Position numbers and translations under genes: made by a program. This document shows positions 61,787 through 64,000 of a stretch of 64,000 bases of DNA, in pieces. The notes beneath the pieces are model-generated. The model searched no databases and was not told the DNA's origin. It worked only from the letters and a program-made list of their open reading frames with translations. Every line of letters begins with the position of its first letter. Position 1 is the stretch's first letter. This stretch comes from Grimontia kaedaensis. GTDB taxonomy: Bacteria; Pseudomonadota; Gammaproteobacteria; Enterobacterales; Vibrionaceae. The DNA is taken from the NCBI RefSeq assembly GCF_023746615.1, contig NZ_CP082276.1, positions 1,178,001-1,242,000 of the forward strand, in the 5' to 3' direction.

Positions 61787-62137
61787 ATGGAACATAAAGA
61801 TTTTGAAGCGCTGGTCAAAGCCCTTTGCGAAAAAGCCAGCCTTCCTGAAGCCCTCGATATGCTTAAAGTCTGCGAAGACGAGGCGGTTGCTGAAGCAGCT
61901 AACGCGCTAACAGGACAGTTCGCTCTGGCAGAAATTAAAGGTGAAAACCGTGTTTATCACGTCTTCACTGAAGAAAATGATCAAGGCGAAGACCAAGAGT
62001 TTGTCGAGCACGTAATGAACGTGGGCGATGATGTGATTGTATTTGTCGCCTGGTTCTTCTTCACTCAGTTCGACATCAAGAACCGCGATACCTACGCTGC
62101 AGCTGGTCGCACCTACAAGCAGCCAAAACGCAGCTAA
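61787..62137 (+). CDS. Hypothetical acidic protein
   Basis: 116 residues. A helical N-terminal half (FEALVKALCEKASLPEALDMLKVCEDEAVAEAAN) precedes a strand-rich part with VYHVFTEENDQGEDQEFVEHV and a hydrophobic VIVFVAWFFFTQFDI stretch that is too short and mixed to be a sure membrane helix. I do not recognise a characterised family. The gene lies between two terminators, so it is transcribed alone, and the reading frame is clean. Confidence 0.7.
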   Translation: MEHKDFEALVKALCEKASLPEALDMLKVCEDEAVAEAANALTGQFALAEIKGENRVYHVFTEENDQGEDQEFVEHVMNVGDDVIVFVAWFFFTQFDIKNRDTYAAAGRTYKQPKRS

Positions 62138-62138
62138 G

Positions 62139-62171
62139 TAAAAAGCCAGAGCACTGCTCTGGCTTTTTTAT
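62139..62171 (+). terminator. Intrinsic terminator
   Basis: AAAAGCCAGAGCA pairs with TGCTCTGGCTTTT, followed by TT; it overlaps the end of the convergent DUF2798 gene and probably serves both directions. Confidence 0.9.
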
Positions 62172-62395
62172 ACCGCTTCCGCTAACCACTCTGAAAACTG
62201 CTTAACTTTCGGCAACACAGTCACACTCAATAAAAATGCGCACGGCCAAGCAACCACAAAACTCTGCCCCCATGCTTGTGGCCAATCAGCGGAAAACCCC
62301 ATTTTGTAACCGGAAATCAACCCAGACATAGCAATGGCCATTACCAACGTGCTGAGTGCAGTTGTTATCCAAAAACGTTTCCTTTCCATTCTCAC
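62168..62395 (-). CDS. DUF2798 membrane protein
   Basis: 75 residues with two hydrophobic segments and the DUF2798 pattern: RKRFWITTALSTLVMAIAMSGLISGYKMGF, WPQAWGQSFVVAWPCAFLLSVTVLPKV. DUF2798 genes are commonly found beside a divergent LysR regulator, as here (62474), so that regulator is its likely controller. The function of the family is unknown. The C-terminus overlaps the terminator of the neighbouring gene. Confidence 0.88.
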   Translation of the reverse strand: MRMERKRFWITTALSTLVMAIAMSGLISGYKMGFSADWPQAWGQSFVVAWPCAFLLSVTVLPKVKQFSEWLAEAV

Positions 62396-62473
62396 CTCAA
62401 ACTTGCTGTGCTTTTGTCTTTGGACTTAAGATAAATAAATCCATAAACGAGATATACAGGTACAATTTGAACC

Positions 62474-63385
62474 ATGAATTCCATTTTTGGAAACATTGAC
62501 GATCTCTATCTCTTTTGCCAAATCATCCGTGATGGCTCGCTGCTTTCGGCATGTAAGTCATTAGGGTTACCCGCCTCTACTGTGTCTCGCCGGATCAGCG
62601 CGATGGAAAAAAGGCTCAATGTTCGACTACTGGAAAAGCGGGGACGTGAACTTGTTGCCACGGAGTCGGGAAAGCGAGCTTATGAGCAACTTATTAGTAG
62701 CATGGAGCAACTGGAATCCGGGATTGAGCAAATTCTACAAGACAGCAACGAGGTGTTTGGCAACCTCAAGGTGACCATGCCAAATAACTTCTATCACGGG
62801 TTTGTTGGGGATGTGATTAGTCGATTCCTTGAGGATTACCCGAAGGTAAAACTTGAGATTATTTTAAGCCAAGAACAACAGATCCCAACAACAGATAGGG
62901 ATCTTTTAATGACCTTCGATTTAACCGGTCTTGAAAGCTACATTGCGAGGCCACTTTTTACAGCCAGACATGGCTTTTTTGCCAGCCAAGGTTATCTCGA
63001 AAAACATGGGGAGATCAGAACTGTTGAAGCGCTGAAGCAAGCGGATTGGATAGCGGTAGATAAAGTCTGGAGCATCAACTTATATCGCGAGCAGAGCCTT
63101 GAGCACACTATCGCCATACACCCCAAGTTAGTTGTAAATGACATAGTTGCGGTAATTACTGCTGTAGAACAAGGTATTGGCGTTTCGTCTCTTCCTCTTC
63201 GTCATACCTTTGGTAATAAAAAGCTCATTGAAATTTTGCCTGAGTATACCCGAGCCGACAGAACTGCGTATTTGGTTTATCGCGAGCGCCAACACCAACC
63301 CCTTGCGCTGACGTTATTGGTCGATGCTTTACTCAAAGCCACTAACGAAATTAACTATGAACATACGCCAACAGAGAAGGTGTAA
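62474..63385 (+). CDS. LysR-family transcriptional regulator
   Basis: 303 residues with the N-terminal LysR winged helix (LYLFCQIIRDGSLLSACKSLGLPASTVSRRISAMEKRLNVRLLEKRGRELVATESG) and the periplasmic-binding-protein-like effector domain (about 90-295). It is divergent to the DUF2798 gene with about 79 bases between, the arrangement for autoregulated control of a divergent target. Effector unknown. The following small gene has its own LexA-type promoter and is probably independent. Confidence 0.93.
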   Translation: MNSIFGNIDDLYLFCQIIRDGSLLSACKSLGLPASTVSRRISAMEKRLNVRLLEKRGRELVATESGKRAYEQLISSMEQLESGIEQILQDSNEVFGNLKVTMPNNFYHGFVGDVISRFLEDYPKVKLEIILSQEQQIPTTDRDLLMTFDLTGLESYIARPLFTARHGFFASQGYLEKHGEIRTVEALKQADWIAVDKVWSINLYREQSLEHTIAIHPKLVVNDIVAVITAVEQGIGVSSLPLRHTFGNKKLIEILPEYTRADRTAYLVYRERQHQPLALTLLVDALLKATNEINYEHTPTEKV

Positions 63386-63435
63386 AAGATAAGCTATCAC
63401 TTAAATACTTGACGAAACTGAGATTCCAAATGACA

Positions 63436-63451
63436 CTGTATATATAAACAG
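63436..63451. promoter_or_regulatory. LexA (SOS) box
   Basis: CTGT-N8-ACAG at exact spacing (CTGTATATATAAACAG) inside the consensus context TA...GTA, a near-perfect match to the gammaproteobacterial LexA operator. It ends 18 bases before the ATG at 63470. Confidence 0.9.
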
Positions 63452-63469
63452 TATCATTTGGAGGTGCTC

Positions 63470-63712
63470 ATGAATACGAAAGAGTTTGACCAGTTGCTTG
63501 AACGGGTTAACCAAAGCCGTAAAACAGCCTTGAAAGATAATACGTTTATTGAACAAGCTGAACTTCACGCAAAAGAGTTGGCTCGCATTGAAAACATGAA
63601 CATGCGCCCGATGAAAAAGCGGGCCAAGAGAAAGAAAGTCAATGCACCGAAGCGTTTCTCAAACGTTTACGAGGGATTCGCAGAGAGCCGTGACGACGTT
63701 TTCCACTATTGA
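63470..63712 (+). CDS. Small basic protein under a LexA box
   Basis: 80 residues from ATG 63470, preceded by GGAGG. An ATG at 63458 overlaps the promoter and is not needed. The sequence is charged and helical (FDQLLERVNQSRKTALKDNTFIEQAELHAKELARIENM), then a very basic patch MKKRAKRKKVNAPKRF and an acidic aromatic tail SRDDVFHY. It has no signal peptide and no family I recognise. The LexA box in its promoter implies induction by DNA damage; the basic patch could bind nucleic acid. Its stop overlaps the convergent gene by seven bases. Confidence 0.8.
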   Translation: MNTKEFDQLLERVNQSRKTALKDNTFIEQAELHAKELARIENMNMRPMKKRAKRKKVNAPKRFSNVYEGFAESRDDVFHY

Positions 63713-64000
63713 GTCAACGAACCCAGGCTCAGTTTATCCCAACGCATAATAGCTTCTTTACCTGATTCATACCCAAGGTAATAGGCCTTTTTAAGAGGCG
63801 CCTTTTCCCTACTAAGGCGCTTCAATTTGAAATCTTCCGGCGGACAAATCTGAATAATTTCCACCCCTTCAGGCGGATGCTCAATCAGTTCAAGCGTTTC
63901 GTTGTAGCGAATGTGTCGCGTCAGCATCGGCGCTATCAATGCCGGATGATCTTTGAGTAGATGTTTAGTTAAAGCGTCGAATTTAGGCTCGGATTTTCTG
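63706..64000 (-). CDS. Patatin-like phospholipase (YjjU-type), C-terminal part cut by window edge
   Basis: The reverse frame is open from the right edge (R/K-SEPKFDALTKHLLKDHPALIAPML) to the stop at 63706, giving about 97 residues with no start. The tail RYNETLELIEHPPEGVEIIQICPPEDFKLKRLSREKAPLKKAYYLGYESGK resembles the C-terminus of YjjU-type patatin proteins (short P-rich strand, then LxR basic helix, then YxLGxExGK). The active site lies outside the window, so the assignment rests on the tail alone. Confidence 0.6.
   Translation of the reverse strand, partial: RKSEPKFDALTKHLLKDHPALIAPMLTRHIRYNETLELIEHPPEGVEIIQICPPEDFKLKRLSREKAPLKKAYYLGYESGKEAIMRWDKLSLGSLTQ

Overview
The window looks like chromosomal DNA of a marine gammaproteobacterium, most likely a member of the Vibrionaceae (Vibrio/Grimontia/Enterovibrio type). 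This is inferred from the protein families present (two chemoreceptors, an HscC/J-protein/DUF1266 set, an EIIC-EAL protein, a chitin-oligosaccharide-type ABC transporter, YebC-like, DUF2798 and others). No rRNA, tRNA, CRISPR array, intact insertion sequence or prophage was seen.

Left part (1-15.5 kb): a translationally coupled minus-strand set (circularly permuted ATP-grasp, alpha-E, and a transglutaminase-like gene cut by the window edge); a chemoreceptor with an unusually long HAMP array; an Hsp70 of the HscC type facing a J-domain membrane protein that is coupled to a DUF1266 gene; and YdcF-like, ABC1/AarF kinase and PhnA/YjdM genes. A Cache chemoreceptor (15.9-17.6 kb) and a PTS EIIC-EAL fusion (17.8-19.8 kb) follow.

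From 19.9 to 28.3 kb there is a catabolic cluster: a diaminopropionate ammonia-lyase-like PLP enzyme, an Lrp-type regulator, an EutA-like racemase/isomerase, an M20 deacylase, a complete TRAP transporter (DctP, DctQ, DctM) and an M24 hydrolase. It resembles an ectoine-degradation gene set but is not canonical. I infer that it takes up and degrades an N-acylated or cyclic (di)amino acid of unknown identity. Mostly single-function genes follow (HAD, GNAT, DUF1330, GtrB/GtrA, patatin, ureohydrolase, alpha/beta hydrolase, DUF523).

The main system lies between 35.3 and 60.8 kb and is best read as a laminarin (beta-1,3-glucan) utilisation locus. It has a LacI-family regulator, a large beta-glucan phosphorylase-like enzyme, a five-gene peptide/oligosaccharide-type ABC transporter, a 2304-residue multimodular GH17 lipoprotein, an outer-membrane porin and a GH16 lipoprotein. 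The 12-bp palindrome GAAAGCGCTTTC occurs upstream of each transcription unit (phosphorylase, binding protein, GH17, porin-GH16). One-mismatch versions lie upstream of the lacI-type gene. The implied route is surface cleavage by GH16/GH17, entry through the porin, capture by the binding protein, ABC import, and phosphorolysis in the cytoplasm to glucose-1-phosphate.

The locus is split by about 4.3 kb of accessory genes (46.4-49.8 kb): a globin-transmembrane-pentapeptide-repeat fusion, an orphan 118-residue protein, a ParDE-type toxin-antitoxin pair and a lipoprotein. The right end carries a YebC-like gene, small hypothetical genes, a LysR/DUF2798 divergent pair, a small gene behind a perfect LexA box, and the end of a patatin-like gene cut by the window edge.
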